Shown piece by piece: positions 21,321 to 33,675 of a stretch of DNA of 64,000 nt. The notes beneath the pieces are model-generated. The model searched no databases. It was not told where the DNA came from and saw only the letters and a list, made by a program, of their open reading frames with translations. A program made the translations under genes and the position numbers. Where the stretch lies: positions 105,185,501 through 105,249,500 of the forward strand of contig CM074857.1 in NCBI GenBank assembly GCA_037501455.1, in the 5' to 3' direction. Each line of letters begins with the position of its first letter. Within the stretch, counting starts at the first letter, position 1. The stretch is from Lantana camara (Eukaryota > Streptophyta > Magnoliopsida > Lamiales > Verbenaceae).

Positions 21321-22327
21321 CCTGTATTGCAGTGTAAAATTCACTGCATAAAATTACGAAATTAGCCCCTCGACCCGACGACTTCTTTGACCCCGAATTG
21401 CTATAATATGTGTTAATATGATGTGAAACGAAAAGTTATCATACCACATTGCATTTTCGTGGTCGTCTCGACACATTTTCGCCGTTCGTCATATTTTGGT
21501 CATTTTAGGTCATGTCTCACGAATGTACATCGTATTTGCACAGGTCACGAGGGCGTGGACGGGGAGCAAGCTCCTTAGAACGCTTATTTATTATATTTTG
21601 CAAGAAAGGTGAGGTTTTGTTTTGGTAAAACGAACCCTATAACCCTTATGTGCTAGTTTTCGGCCAAAACGTATTATACTTATAAATGATTTTCAAACCA
21701 TGAACATTCCAAGCAAGAAAGTATTGATTATCATGATTTCAAGCATGTTTGGCGAGTACATGATTGCACGTGGGCCCGAGGGTAATTCTTGAGCCAACCG
21801 GGAAAGCAAGGGCTGACGGGTAACTCCTGAATTATCCTCACATTGTTGGGATCATCCCCGAAGCCACTAGGAGATTAGTGGTGGAAGGAGTTCCGTGTCT
21901 AGAGGGTCATGTCCTCTACACACACCATGTCGTGGATAGTCGAGCCTTGCAAACTCGCTATCACCCGGAGGAAGAAGGAGACTGGGGATTAATCCGGCAT
22001 GTCGGGTTATCCTCGGGTTATTGCATGATTTCAAGCATGAACTTGTTATATGAGCACTAAATAAACTGCATGATCACATATTTATCAAGCAAGCAAGCAT
22101 GATCACGTATTGTTCACGATTGGGAGTTCGGTTGGAGATTGCCCTTGCTCGCCGGGGCCACATGTTCATGACATTGACAAGCATGATTAAATAAACGTGT
22201 TAAAATGATTGGTTGTAATCTCGGGTAAAAATTAAGTTCTTGAATTATATATCTATTTTATTCCAAAGTCTTCACCCGAGGCTACAACTTGCATGTGATG
22301 TGTGTATATATATTTATTGCCCCTCAC

Positions 22328-22346
22328 TCAGTCTTCAGTAGACTGA
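22328..22346 (+). other. Small conserved hairpin in the LTR
   Basis: TCAGTCT and AGACTGA flank a 5-base loop. The solo LTR at 46587-46605 keeps both stem arms with a changed loop (tcagt versus tccat), which points to a conserved structure. Confidence 0.6.
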
Positions 22347-22785
22347 TACTTCACTTTTCAGGTACCCTTTGAGCGTGGTTGTGCTAGGCGGGAGTTGGTC
22401 GAGTCCTGCATTATCACGGGTCTAGTGTTGCACCTTTCATGTATATTTTTCCGGATCTCATGTTATGTTCACGATTGACACATTTTGGGTACTTCAGTAT
22501 GTATATTATTGAGATATGATAATGTAGTGATAGTTAACTGGTACCTATATGTATCTATGCAATTAGTATGGTACCTATATATATATATGAATGACTTAAT
22601 TGCTTCCGCTTTTCTATTCATGTTTGTTGGTTATGCTGGGGAGAGTGTCCCGCCTAGAGCGTCGTTTTTATTGTCACCCGTTCGCTGTGGTCTTGGTTTA
22701 TGTATGAACTGTCCATTTCATGCGTGGATCGAGGCTACAGTGAGGGGGATGTGGCGCCTTGGGGTTAGGGTGCTACATCTACAGG

Positions 22786-22812
22786 TGGTATCAGAGCCCG
22801 GTTGCAAAACCG
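22786..22812 (+). other. Primer-binding site and adjacent hairpin
   Basis: TGGTATCAGAGC (22786-22797) is complementary to the 3' end of initiator tRNA-Met and primes minus-strand DNA synthesis. It starts 8 bases after the LTR. Directly after it, CGGTT-GCAA-AACCG forms a five-pair stem with a GCAA tetraloop (22799-22812). Confidence 0.93.
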
Positions 22813-23032
22813 AGGTTCGCGAGTCGTGTCAAGTCAGTCTAAGTCGCACGGCATAGGATTATGTGGTATTTGGGAGTCTGCATTGGGTTGACTTACCTGA
22901 ATTATTTATTTCTTTACATTACTTGAGCTACTTGATCTTCCTTGAACGTGTGCTATTTGATACTATGGAAATTGTGTGCACACATTTGCATTTATTGACC
23001 AAGCCACGCATGTTTAGTGATCTAATTTCAGG

Positions 23033-26000
23033 ATGGAGCATGATAGACGTTCCAGTGACCGATCCTCGAGGCACAGGCATCATCACCGCCGACACCATCG
23101 CCGCGAGAGATCGCCACCTCCTCCGCCTGCTCAGGCACAGCCCCAGGACTTCATGAATGCAGTAGTGGGGCTAATTGATCAGAGGCTACAGGAACGGGTA
23201 CCTCCACCACCACCACCAGCGCAGGTAGCACCTCCGGAGAACCCCATTTCGGCTGTTTTGCGAGAGTTTCAAAATCAGCGTCCCCCGAAGTTCTATAAGG
23301 GAGACGATATACAGGCAGAGATGTGGTTGAAAGAGATCGAGAGGATTTGGCAGCTTATTCCTTGCGACAGTCAGGAGAAGGCTCGTTGCACCCTCACTCT
23401 TATTCAGGGCGAGGCCTACTCCTGGTGGGAGAGCACTCAGATTGTTCTGGAGGCAGCCGGGACCGAGATTACTTGGGAGGTCTTCGTACGGGAGTTCAGA
23501 AACAAGTATATTCCTCCAGCTTCCCGTACTCGCAGGTTGAGGGAGTTTACAGAATTAAAGCAGGGAGGCAGGTCTGTGGGTCAGTATATCGCCGAGTTCG
23601 AGAGGCTTTCTCGCTATGCACCCAACATAGCGAATGACGACTTTCACAAGGCGATGCAGTTCGTTCAGGGGTTGAGACCAGACATTCAGGATGCACTGAA
23701 AGCGACTAATACCAGCACCTGGGCGAAAGCCACTTCAAAGGCCCTAAAAGTTGAGGATTCTGATAATGCTAGGAAAGCTACTGCACGGACCGGACAGGCT
23801 TCAGGCTCGAGATCAGGCCAGGGTTCGAGTTCAGGAAAAAGGCCGATGATTTACCCTACACCTCCATCTCAGAGGGACATCGGGAAGAAACCTAAGTACA
23901 CCGGGCCATTTCCGAGAGGTCCAAGAGCTCCGGCACCACCCCAGCCACCTCAGAGACCGAGATGCAGCTGGTGTGGACTTACTACGCACACCTATGATAA
24001 CTGCAGGCGCCGGTTGGGCCTATGTTTGATCTGTGGGAGTAACGAGCACCTGGTTGACGGTTGTCCGGATCGCCAGGATCCACCCCCTGCAGGACCGAGG
24101 CCACTTGTGAGGGCTCGAGCTTATGCACTTGCGGGAGAGGAGCAGGATGCTGATATTGACCCCGCTGCAGTAGTTGAAGGTATTATTTGCATTCATGGCA
24201 CGAACATCCATACATTATTTGATCCAGGAGCTACACACTCCTTTCTTGCGCATTCTATTGCTATTACTTTGTCTTTGCCTGCTATGTGTACTTCTGTGCG
24301 CTATATAGTTAGTACTCCTTTCGGTAGTAGGCGAGAGACGGATCAGGTTTACAGGGATGTTCCAGTTGTGATTGAAGGCCGGGAGTTTCTGACAGACTTC
24401 ATTGTTATGCCGATGGAGAGATACGGGGCTATTCTGGGGATGGATTGGCTTTACAGACATTGTGCTACAGTTGATTGCCGGGCTAAGAAGGTTCAGTTGG
24501 GTTCAGAGGTTGTTACGGGCTGTACTTCAAAGACCGTGCCCTTACTTTCGTTTTCAGAGGCTCAGAGATTAGTCAGAGACGGGGCTACAGGATTCATTGC
24601 TTATATTCTGAACAAGCCAAAGGATCAGGTGAAATTAGAGGACACAGAAGTGGTAAAGGAATTTCCCGAGGTATTCCCAGAGAAGTTGGATTCTTTGCCT
24701 CCGGAACGGGAGATTGAATTTGTGATCGATCTTTTTCCGAATGCTGAGCCGTATTCAAAGACTCCGTACCGGATGACTCCAGCTGAGTTGAAGGAATTAA
24801 AGATTCAGCTTGAGGCATTGTTGGAAGTTGGGTACATTCGGCCAAGTTCTTCGCCGTGGGGAGCACCGGTGTTGTTTGTAAAGAAAAAGGACGGGACTCT
24901 AAGAATGTGCATCGATTACAGGGAGTTGAATAGGATGACTATTAAGAACAAGTATCCCCTCCCACATATTGAGGAGTTGTTCGATATACTCCAGGGTTCT
25001 AAGGTATATTCGAAATTGGATTTAAGACAGGGATACTACCAGCTGCGAATCCGAGCAGAGGACATTCCAAAGACAGGATTCAATACTCGGTACGGGCACT
25101 ACGAGTTCGTGGTTATGCCTTTTGGATTGACTAATGCCCCTGCAGCTTTCATGGATATGATGCACCGGATATTCAGGCCTTTCCTCGACAAGTTCGTGGT
25201 GATTTTCATTGATGATATTCTGGTTTTCTCGAAATCAGCCGAGGAGCACGCGAGACATCTCAGGCTCGTTCTTCAGACACTAAAAGAGCATCAGTTGTTT
25301 GCTAAGTTCAGCAAGTGTGAATTTTGGATCGATCGGGTTTCATTCTTGGGGCATGTGATTTCAGGAAAAGGGTTGGAAGTCGATCCCTCGAAAATTGAGG
25401 CCGTGCTTAAGTGGGAGAAACCAAAGAATGCCTCAGAAATTAGAAGCTTCTTGGGATTGGCCGGTTACTATAGAAGATTTGTTCAGGACTTCTCCAAGAT
25501 TGCGGCACCGTTAACCCGGTTGACAAAGAAGGATGTTAAGTTTGTCTGGGATGAGAAGTGTGATCAAAGCTTTAACTTTTTGAAAGAAAAGTTAGTCTCA
25601 GCTCCGGTGTTAACGCTCCCCGAGGGTTCTGAAGAGTATGCAGTGTATACAGATGCTTCTAAAGAAGGCTTAGGTTGTGTTTTGACTCAGAAGGGAAAAG
25701 TGATTGCCTATGCTTCCCGAAAGCTAAAGGAATATGAAAGGAATTATCCAACACACGACCTAGAGCTTGCAGCCGTGATCTTCGCTCTCGGGAAGTGGAG
25801 ACATTATCTTTACGGGACTTCCTTTGAGATTTTTACCGACCATAAGAGCCTCCAGTATTTATTCACACAGAAGGATTTGAAAATGAGGCAACGGCGTTGG
25901 ATGGAAAAGTTGGAAGATTATGATTGTACAATTAAATACCATCCCGGGAAAGCCAATGTGGTCGCCGATGCACTTAGCAGGAAGGCGAGTGTATCGAGTT

Positions 26001-27541
26001 TGGAAATAAAGGAAAGTAAGGAAGTCGCCCCGATTGTATTAAAGGCTCGGGTTTCTAATATCACAGTTCAGCCGGAATTAAGGTATCAGCTATTTGAGGC
26101 TCAGAATAAGGATCCGGAAGTGCAGAGGCTTGTAAGTAAAGCTAAGGATGACCCGGAGAGTCCGTTTGGGTTTGATGAGACCGGGTTGCTTCGGTTTAAG
26201 AACAGAGTAGTAGTACCTGAAGAGTTAAGACGGGTCCTACTCGAAGAAGCTCACAAGTCAGCCTACTCGATCCACCCAGGAGGAAATAAGATGTACAAGG
26301 ATTTGAAACAATATTATTGGTGGAACGGGATGAAGGGAGGCGTGGCAGAGTATGTGAAACATTGCTTGACCTGTCAGAAAGTGAAAGCTGAGCACCAAAA
26401 ACCCGCGGGACTTCTACAACCGTTACCTATTCCCGAGTGGAAGTGGGAACAAGTAACGATGGACTTTGTGTCCGGATTACCGAAGGTTAAAGGCGGGTTT
26501 GATGGAATTTGGGTGATCGTGGATAGATTTACGAAGTCTGCTCACTTTCTACCGGTTCGGATGTCCTATAAGATTCCGAAGTTAGCTGAAATCTATAGCA
26601 GAGAGATCATTCGACTTCATGGTATTCCGGTGAGCATAGTATCAGACCGAGACCCGAGGTTTACTTCTAAGTTGTGGCAGGAATTACAGGCTGTCTTGGG
26701 AACGAAACTTAAGTTCAGCACAGCATTTCACCCACAAACCGACGGCCAAACTGAAAGGCTAATCAGGTATTTGGAAGATCTTCTTCGGGCTTGCGCGATG
26801 GATTTTCAGAACTCATGGGCAGAACAGCTTCCCTTGATCGAATTTGCTTATAATAACAGCTTTCAGGCTTCGATCGGGATGGCTCCTTACGAGTTACTTT
26901 ATGGAAGAAAGTGCCGATCTCCGTTGTTCTTCGACTTGAAAGAATGGAAATGGTCGAAACAGGAAGGGGTAAAGAAAGGTGAAAGATTTGAGAGGCCTTC
27001 CAAAGTTGTTCAAGCTATGATTGAAAATGTTCTGATGATTCAACAACGGATGAGAGCCGCGCAAGATAGGCAGAAGAGCTACGCCGATAAGCGCCGAAGA
27101 GATCTAGAATTTGAAGTTGGTGACCGGGTATTCTTGAAGGTGTCACCAAGGAAAGGTTTCACCCGGATCGGGAAAGGAGGAAAGCTTAATCCTCGCTACT
27201 TAGGTCCGTTCGAGATTCTGGAAAGGATAGGCGAGGTAGCCTATCGACTGGACCTACCACCGAGTCTTACGGGGATTCACAACGTGTTTCATGTTTCACA
27301 ACTAAGGAAATATTACCCCGATGAGACTACGATTCTCCCCGTGGAAGAAGTTGAACTGGAACCGAATTTAACTTTTGTTCAGAGGCCGGTTAGAATCATG
27401 GATCGGAAATTTCAAGAGTTGAGAAACCGGAGAATTCCCATGGTTAAGGTTTTGTGGAGAAGCGATAAAACCGAGGAAGCTACTTGGGAAACAGAGGATA
27501 AAATGAAACGGTTCCACCCGGAGTTGTTCGAGCAAGACTAG
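23033..27541 (+). CDS. Intact gag-pol polyprotein of the gypsy element
   Basis: One frame of 1502 residues carries everything needed for retrotransposition. The N-terminus is Arg/His- then Pro-rich; the gag core is at about 90-250. Two CCHC knuckles (CSWC...C and CLIC...C) lie at about 310-344. The aspartic protease is marked by FDPGATHS near 395, with Pro where Ser/Thr is usual. Reverse transcriptase has FIDD at about 725-728. RNase H has YTDAS and TDHKS. Integrase has an N-terminal HHCC finger (first His about 1074) and the catalytic triad D1144, D1205, E1241 with the usual D-x35-E spacing. A GPY/F-type segment precedes a C-terminal chromodomain (about 1430-1500), which can steer integration to marked chromatin. 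There is no frameshift or stop, so gag and pol are one fused frame. Overlapping frames are shadows. Confidence 0.98.
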   Translation: MEHDRRSSDRSSRHRHHHRRHHRRERSPPPPPAQAQPQDFMNAVVGLIDQRLQERVPPPPPPAQVAPPENPISAVLREFQNQRPPKFYKGDDIQAEMWLKEIERIWQLIPCDSQEKARCTLTLIQGEAYSWWESTQIVLEAAGTEITWEVFVREFRNKYIPPASRTRRLREFTELKQGGRSVGQYIAEFERLSRYAPNIANDDFHKAMQFVQGLRPDIQDALKATNTSTWAKATSKALKVEDSDNARKATARTGQASGSRSGQGSSSGKRPMIYPTPPSQRDIGKKPKYTGPFPRGPRAPAPPQPPQRPRCSWCGLTTHTYDNCRRRLGLCLICGSNEHLVDGCPDRQDPPPAGPRPLVRARAYALAGEEQDADIDPAAVVEGIICIHGTNIHTLFDPGATHSFLAHSIAITLSLPAMCTSVRYIVSTPFGSRRETDQVYRDVPVVIEGREFLTDFIVMPMERYGAILGMDWLYRHCATVDCRAKKVQLGSEVVTGCTSKTVPLLSFSEAQRLVRDGATGFIAYILNKPKDQVKLEDTEVVKEFPEVFPEKLDSLPPEREIEFVIDLFPNAEPYSKTPYRMTPAELKELKIQLEALLEVGYIRPSSSPWGAPVLFVKKKDGTLRMCIDYRELNRMTIKNKYPLPHIEELFDILQGSKVYSKLDLRQGYYQLRIRAEDIPKTGFNTRYGHYEFVVMPFGLTNAPAAFMDMMHRIFRPFLDKFVVIFIDDILVFSKSAEEHARHLRLVLQTLKEHQLFAKFSKCEFWIDRVSFLGHVISGKGLEVDPSKIEAVLKWEKPKNASEIRSFLGLAGYYRRFVQDFSKIAAPLTRLTKKDVKFVWDEKCDQSFNFLKEKLVSAPVLTLPEGSEEYAVYTDASKEGLGCVLTQKGKVIAYASRKLKEYERNYPTHDLELAAVIFALGKWRHYLYGTSFEIFTDHKSLQYLFTQKDLKMRQRRWMEKLEDYDCTIKYHPGKANVVADALSRKASVSSLEIKESKEVAPIVLKARVSNITVQPELRYQLFEAQNKDPEVQRLVSKAKDDPESPFGFDETGLLRFKNRVVVPEELRRVLLEEAHKSAYSIHPGGNKMYKDLKQYYWWNGMKGGVAEYVKHCLTCQKVKAEHQKPAGLLQPLPIPEWKWEQVTMDFVSGLPKVKGGFDGIWVIVDRFTKSAHFLPVRMSYKIPKLAEIYSREIIRLHGIPVSIVSDRDPRFTSKLWQELQAVLGTKLKFSTAFHPQTDGQTERLIRYLEDLLRACAMDFQNSWAEQLPLIEFAYNNSFQASIGMAPYELLYGRKCRSPLFFDLKEWKWSKQEGVKKGERFERPSKVVQAMIENVLMIQQRMRAAQDRQKSYADKRRRDLEFEVGDRVFLKVSPRKGFTRIGKGGKLNPRYLGPFEILERIGEVAYRLDLPPSLTGIHNVFHVSQLRKYYPDETTILPVEEVELEPNLTFVQRPVRIMDRKFQELRNRRIPMVKVLWRSDKTEEATWETEDKMKRFHPELFEQD

Positions 27542-27579
27542 AGAATCTGGGGACCAGATTCTTCTAAGGGGGGGAGAGT
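27542..27579 (+). other. Stem-loop and polypurine tract before the 3' LTR
   Basis: Directly after the TAG stop, GAATCTGG-GGA-CCAGATTC (27543-27561) is a perfect eight-pair stem with a three-base loop, extendable by one A-T pair. The purine tract aagggggggagag (27566-27578), which primes plus-strand synthesis, follows at once. The identical 19-mer precedes the tract of the decayed gypsy element. Confidence 0.9.
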
Positions 27580-30245
27580 TGTAACGCCCCGGTTTCCGGA
27601 TGAACAGGTAAGCACGCCACGTGTGCGTTTTGAGCGTAGGTTTATTTTATTTCTTTAATTTATAATATATTCTTACGTGGCATTCATACATTTTAAAAAA
27701 TTCATGAAACATTGTTTATATAAATCATTTGATTTCATATCATCAAAAATATTATTTCATGGCACGAAAAATATTTCTTGCATGAAAACCATTACCGAGA
27801 GTGATAAAACTACCAAATTGTCCCTAGTTAAATATTTTCTAAAATTTTAGGGACTCAATTGCATAAACTTGTAGGGACCAAATTGAGCATATTTTAAAGG
27901 GTGGCATACCTAATTGTATAACTTAAAGACTTCAAGGATTAATTGGCAATTTGGCAATTATCACAAAAATCAAGAATGGAATGCAACGGTATAGGCTTCC
28001 TTAAGCTTCCTTGAACAATTTCATCAAAAATATTTCCCAACTCATTCACTCTCTCTCTCGGTATCAAGAAGCAAGGAGAAGGAAGAGATTTTTCATTTCA
28101 ATCATCAAGATTTCAAGAAGTGTTCCAAGGAATTAGGAGATCATCATCATCATCATCCACTTTCTTCATTTCTTTCATTTCAAGGTTGGTTTGCATGGAA
28201 ATGATGATTTTGATCACATTTGAATAGGTTAGGGTTTGAGCTTGATGTGCTAGATGAATTAGGTGTTGTGCAAAGCATGATTCAATAATCATATCATGAA
28301 TTATTGCATGATTTCTAGCTTGAAATTCTTGGATATTTGGCAAAAATGATCAAGTTTGATCATGAGCATGGAGCATGAATATGTGATGATATTTCATGGT
28401 TTTAGGTGTCTAAGTGTTATATTATCATGTATTGAAGTTGTTTATATCATAATTCCAGAGATTATAGCATTTTGGGATCAAAAATGAAATTTTGTTGCTT
28501 TGTTGCTTCTTCCCCGAGAGCATGCTCTGTTTTTGCTCTGTTTTCCATTTACAGAAACTGGGAACGACCGTTCCCAGCCTCAAGGCTTTGTGGGAACGGG
28601 CGTTCCCACCTTTCAAATGGAAATAGGCGGCCGACCACGGGAACGGCCGTTCCCATTTTGGCCTTGGAGCCGGAAGGGCCATTCCCGGCTAGGCGCGTTT
28701 TTAAAATGGGAAAACGTTGGCGCGCTTTGGGGGGGTTATGGGAACGACCGTTCCCATTTTTCAAAGGGGACCGGAACGGCCGTTCCCACCTGTATTGCAG
28801 TGTAAAATTCACTGCATAAAATTACGAAATTAGCCCCTCGACCCGACGACTTCTTTGACCCCGAATTGCTATAATATGTGTTAGTATGATGTGAAACGAA
28901 AAGTTATCATACCACATTGCATTTTCGTGGTCGTCTCGACACATTTTCGCCATTCGTCATATTTTGGTCATTTTAGGTCATGTCTCACGAATGTACATCG
29001 TATTTGCACAGGTCACGAGGGCGTGGACGGGGAGAAAGCTCCTTAGAACGCTTATTTATTATATTTTGCAAGAAAGGTGAGGTTTTGTTTTGGTAAAACG
29101 AACCCTATAACCCTTATGTGCTAGTTTTCGGCCAAAACGTATTATACTTATAAATGATTTTCAAACCATGAACATTCTAAGCAAGAAAGTATTGATTATC
29201 ATGATTTCAAGCATGTTTGGCGAGTACATGATTGCACGTGGGCCCGAGGGTAATTCTTGAGCCAACCGGGAAAGCAAGGGCTGACGGGTAACTCCTGAAT
29301 TATCCTCACATTGTTGGGATCACCCCCGAAGCCACTAGGAGATTAGTGGTGGAAAGAGTTCCGTGTCTAGAGGGTCATGTCCTCTACACACACCATGTCG
29401 TGGATAGTCGAGCCTTGCAAACTCGCTATCACCCGGAGGAAGAAGGAGACTGGGGATTAATCCGGCATGTCGGGTTATCCTCTGGTTATTGCATGATTTC
29501 AAGCATGAACTTGTTATATGAGCACTAAATAAACTGCATGATCACATATTTATCAAGCAAGCAAGCATGATCACGTATTGTTCACGATTGGGAGTTCGGT
29601 TGGAGATTGCCCTTGCTCGCCGGGGCCACATGTTCATGACATTGACAAGCATGATTAAATAAACGTGTTAAAATGATTGGTTGTAATCTCGGGCAAAAAT
29701 TAAGTTCTTGAATTATATATCTATTTTATTCCAAAGTCTTCACCCGAGGCTACAACTTGCATGTGATGTGTGTATATATATTTATTGCCCCTCACTCAGT
29801 CTTCAGTAGACTGATACTTCACTTTTCAGGTACCCTTTGAGCGTGGTTGTGCTAGGCGGGAGTTGGTCGAGTCCTGCATTATCACGGGTCTAGTGTTGCA
29901 CCTTTCATGTATATTTTTCCGGATCTCATGTTATGTTCACGATTGACACATTTTGGGTACTTCAGTATGTATATTATTGAGATATGATAATGTAGTGATA
30001 GTTAACTGGTACCTATATGTATCTATGCAATTAGTATGGTACCTATATATATATATGAATGACTTAATTGCTTCCGCTTTTCTATTCATGTTTGTTGGTT
30101 ATGCTGGGGAGAGTGTCCCGCCTAGAGCGTCGTTTTTATTGTCACCCGTTCGCTGTGGTCTTGGTTTATGTATGAACTGTCCATTTCATGCGTGGATCGA
30201 GGCTACAGTGCGGGGGATGTGGCGCCTTGGGGTTAGGGTGCTACA
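27580..30245 (+). repeat. 3' LTR of the intact gypsy element
   Basis: It is 2666 bp and matches the 5' LTR except for about 15 scattered substitutions and one CT unit. The palindrome array and the hairpin (near 29800) are kept. Confidence 0.97.
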
Positions 30246-30496
30246 TATATATATATATATATTATAAAAATAAACTACTATACATTATTTTATCTATGTT
30301 TAAATTAATTCTTACAATATATTATAATATCTAGTCACAATTAATTGTTTACTAAACCCAATTTTTAAATATAATCTATAGATTTGATGGGTTTATTATT
30401 TATGGAATTTTTTCCCAACAAATTACGTTAAAAAAGGACTATTTCTTCCCAATGAAAAACTAATAAGAATCTCAATTTAATTTAATTTTTACATAT
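30246..30496. other. (TA)n tract and AT-rich spacer
   Basis: A short (TA)n run follows the LTR. The rest up to the Mutator-like element has no visible feature. Confidence 0.5.
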
Positions 30497-30505
30497 TATA
30501 TATTA

Positions 30506-32072
30506 GGGCGATTTACATCTAGGGCCCGTGAGGTTTGATATAATTACAAATTAATTCCTGCACTTTTGGAAATTACATATTTGTCCCTATCCTTTATGTA
30601 CCGTTTGAGGTTCCTCTTCTCCTTTAGGATTCTGTCCATTTTTAATTATGAAATGACCAAAGTGCCCCTGAAGGACTATTTTGTTAAATAGCTTATATTC
30701 AGGGCTCGTTTTGTTAGAATGACTAAAGCACAGAGTTGTTTTTGTAATATTTTTATCATTTTAATATTTCAATCTGCTGCTACGAAAGAATCCACTATAA
30801 TGTTCATGTACTCACCGTCCAATTTGCATAATTTTACCCACAAAAAAAGAAGGAAAGGAGGAGCAAGACCGTCTTCTTGCTCATAACCCCACCACCGTTG
30901 CCATAGCCTCACCACCATCGCTGCCTCCGGAACAAGATTAGCCCCATGCCTCCGGCACTAGACCCATCTTCTTGCCCATCTCCCTCCTCCGCGCCTCTCA
31001 GTCTCTGACCATCTTCCCATTATCTTTCTCTCTCACACCATTCTAGTTTTTGTGGTGGCGGTGGTGGTGGGTTATCTTCAAGGTGTGATGGTATCAACAT
31101 CGATTTCGTGGTAGCGAAGGATTTGGTGGTGGTGGTAGTAAGTGGTGTTGTTGATTTTTTACGATGGTGGAAGTGGTGTGTCGATTCGGCCGATTTTGTG
31201 GATATGATGGGGGATTTGACGAGGCGATGGCCGATTTGGTGTCAATGAGTAGATCCAGTGGTGGTGGGTGGTGGATTTGAGTGGAGGACCACGAAGCATG
31301 CTGGCAAGCGCTGTTCTACACCTTGATGAGTAGATCCGGCGGTCGTGGGTGGTGGATATGGGCGGAGAACAGCATAGCAGGCCGACGAGCAGTGCTCAAC
31401 ACCTTAGTGAGTAGATCTGGCAGTGATAGGTGGTGGATTTGGCTGGAACTGCCTCGAAGGCGACGGAGCTGGCCGACGAGCGGCGTTCTCCACTTTGAAG
31501 TCATAGCCGTTGATTTTCTTTCTTTTTTTTTTATTTTAATCTAGGTTTTTTTTTTTTTGAAATTAGCTTTTTTTTAATATATTTTTTTATGATTCTTCAA
31601 TTTAAAATTAATTATAAGTCTATTTTAAGTTTTTTTTTTTCTATGTAGTTGTATTTTTGTAGTTTTTATATAAGATAACTTGTATTTAATAATTAATTTA
31701 AAATATTTTAAGAACAAGTAGTAACTTTTTAGTTAAATTTTTTTATTTTTTATATTATTTTTTTATATTTTAATATTATTTCATTATTAAATTTATTTCA
31801 TTGAAATTAATAATAACAAAATTTGCGTTTTGCCCGAAAACATCCTTGTGCTTTAGTCATTCTAATAAAACGAGCCCTGAATATAAGTTATTTAACAAAA
31901 TAGTCCTTCAGGGCATTTTGGTCATTTCATAATTAAAAATGGACGGAACCCTAACTGAGAAGAGGGACTTCAAACGTTACATAACAAATAGGGATTGACA
32001 TGTAATTTTCGAAAGTGCAGGGATTAATTTGTAATTGCACCAAACTTTAGGGGACCCAGATTTAAATCGCCC
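30506..32072. mobile_element. Mutator-like element, long TIRs, 1567 bp, 9-bp target duplication
   Basis: Inverted repeats of about 240 bp (about 30506-30745 and 31832-32072, roughly 85-90% alike) start GGGCGATTTA at both ends. They are flanked by identical 9-bp repeats, tatatatta (30497-30505 and 32073-32081). No transposase is encoded, so it is non-autonomous. The inner 30850-31500 segment is GC-rich and GTGG-rich, unlike the AT-rich flanks, and could be a captured gene fragment (Pack-MULE). I do not recognise a source gene. Confidence 0.93.
31247..31489. repeat. Three 81-bp tandem units inside the Mutator-like element
   Basis: GAGTAGATC recurs at 31247, 31328 and 31409, exactly 81 bases apart, with similar sequence after each. 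Because 81 is a multiple of three, the open frame at 31281-31544 repeats a SRSG..WWIW pattern. It may be a decayed repeat-protein fragment or chance. Confidence 0.75.
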
Positions 32073-33249
32073 TATATATTAATATGTTCCAATTTGTTGG
32101 CACATTCATTTCTTATCTCAGAGCATGTAGGTTTGAAATCCTGCATACCCATTGAGAGAGCCGATCCGGTCTTTTAACCGAATTCAGATCGATTTCCATT
32201 AATTTTAGTCATGGATCAACTTTAAGGACCTAATTGGATCGGACAAGCTGACGGTGAGAGGTTGAAATTTTCCGTAATCACGTGAGCTTAAAATTTCATT
32301 TATAATCCTAAGTTGTGTTTGAGATAAGGTTGCAAGTCATAAACACTACAAGAAAACAACCGAAAACCGACGAAAAAATCTGTCGGTTTTCCGTTGGAAT
32401 TTACGACGGCTAAGAAAATATGTATTCCAATGGAAAATTTGGTGAAATTTCAAAAAAAATTGCGCCAAAAATTCCAACGGAATTCCGTCGGAAATTTTGG
32501 CGCAATTCTAAAAAAAATTGCGCCAAAAAAACCAACGAAATATTTTCGTTGGTTTTCCGTTGGAATTTCAATGAAATAAAAATTCCAACGGAAAATGGAC
32601 GGGAAAATCCCGTCGGTTTTCTTTTATTCTTCATAAAAAAAACCAATGAAAATCTTTCCGTTAAAATAAAAATTCCAACGGAAAACCGACAGGAAAATCC
32701 TGTCGGTTTTTTTTAATTCTTCATAAAAAAACCAATGAAATTTTTTCGTTAGTTTTCCATTGGAATTGCAATATAATGAAATAAAAATTCCAACGGAAAA
32801 CCGACGGGAAAATTTTATTTTATTCTTCATAAAAAAACCAACGGAATTTTTTCGTTGGTTTTCCATTAGAATTTTCAATGAAACAAAATTTTCGTTGGTT
32901 TTCTGTCGGTTTTTCATTGTAATATTTTCCATTGGTTTTCCGTCAAAAATTTTCTATCAAATTTAATTAGAAAAATACGATTATAATTAATACAAATAAT
33001 TATATATTTAAAAATTATATAATATACAAATTATAAATTATTAATATAATTTTAAGTATATACATTATTAATTAAAATACAAAAGTATATAAGTTAACAA
33101 TTTTTATATAATATCTCAATAAATGTGATTATATTTAATATCAATAATCATATATATAAAATTTTATATTTTAAATTAATAACAAAAAGTATTTAAATAA
33201 TTAATTGAAATTAGTGTATAAATATATTTAAAGACATAATATTAATAAG

Positions 33250-33330
33250 AAGGAACTTGTCCAAGTTGGTAAGGGAGTCATTACTCTTCCTTGGAGACCC
33301 GAGTTCAATTTCCTTCCCCGCTCGCGCAAT
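33250..33330 (+). mobile_element. SINE-like A/B-box fragment inside the CACTA element
   Basis: An A-box-like 'gtccaagttggtaagggag' and a B-box-like 'gagacccgagttcaattt' (about 33294-33310) are spaced like those of a tRNA-derived SINE. It leads straight into the minisatellite, so the boundary is uncertain. Confidence 0.45.
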
Positions 33331-33675
33331 TAATCACCATTTGTGACTATTTTACAAATTTCTCCACGTTAGGAATTAATTCAAATCCCCGCTCGCGCAA
33401 TTAACCACCATTTGTGACTATTTTACAAATGTCTCCTTTTTTTTTTCTTTTTTGCCATAACGCCCATTCTGGGACGAGTTGGAAGAGGAATTCCTAATTC
33501 TTACACAAATCGCCGCTCGCGCAATTAACACTATCTGTGACTATTGGACAAATTTCTCCTTTTTCTTTTCTTTTTCTTTTTTGCCATAACGCCCATTCTG
33601 GGACGAGTTGGAAGAGGAGTTCCTAATCCTTACATAAATCCCCATTCGCGTAATTAACCACCATTTGTGACTATT
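33317..33675. repeat. About 125-bp minisatellite split by the gypsy insertion
   Basis: After a partial unit, full units lie at 33387-33510 and 33511-33639. The third unit starts at 33640 and continues at 53131 after the gypsy element. Each holds GCTCGCGCAATTAA-like, TTGCCATAACG and GGACGAGTTGGAAGAGG segments. The split unit confirms the gypsy insertion point. Confidence 0.85.

Larger units (their letters stand above)
20110..22777 (+). repeat. 5' LTR of the intact gypsy element
   Basis: It is 2668 bp, begins with TGTAACGCC and ends with GCTACA. It holds a short CT repeat near 20580, a cluster of GGGAACG palindromes (21091-21320) and a small hairpin at 22328-22346. Open frames inside it are by-products of the palindromes and exist on both strands. 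Confidence 0.97.
20110..30245 (+). mobile_element. Complete Ty3/gypsy retrotransposon, chromovirus type
   Basis: Two near-identical LTRs (20110-22777 and 27580-30245) start TGTAACGCCCC and end GTGCTACA. They flank a primer-binding site, one unbroken gag-pol frame and a polypurine tract. The 5-bp flanks are tatat on both sides (20105-20109 and 30246-30250), but they lie in a (TA)n tract, so they are weak evidence alone. By eye the LTRs differ at about 15 bases plus one 2-bp indel, so the insertion is young. The C-terminal chromodomain and the domain order PR-RT-RH-INT fit the Tekay-like chromoviruses. Confidence 0.97.

Noticed and set aside
21004..21351. Overlapping open frames on both strands rich in WERPFP and GNGRSH motifs, also at 28472-28819 and 45174-45555
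   Set aside because: They come from translating the GGGAACG palindrome array in several frames at once. They lie in LTRs and have no domain.
22786..22797. tRNA-like match
   Set aside because: It is the 12-base primer-binding site, not a tRNA gene; no cloverleaf surrounds it.
31281..31544. 87-residue WWIW-repeat protein
   Set aside because: It is a translation of the 81-bp tandem units within a non-autonomous element; no orthologue or promoter is evident.
33387..33675. CRISPR-like regular repeats
   Set aside because: Units of about 125 bp are adjacent, with no unique spacers; this is a minisatellite in a eukaryotic transposon.
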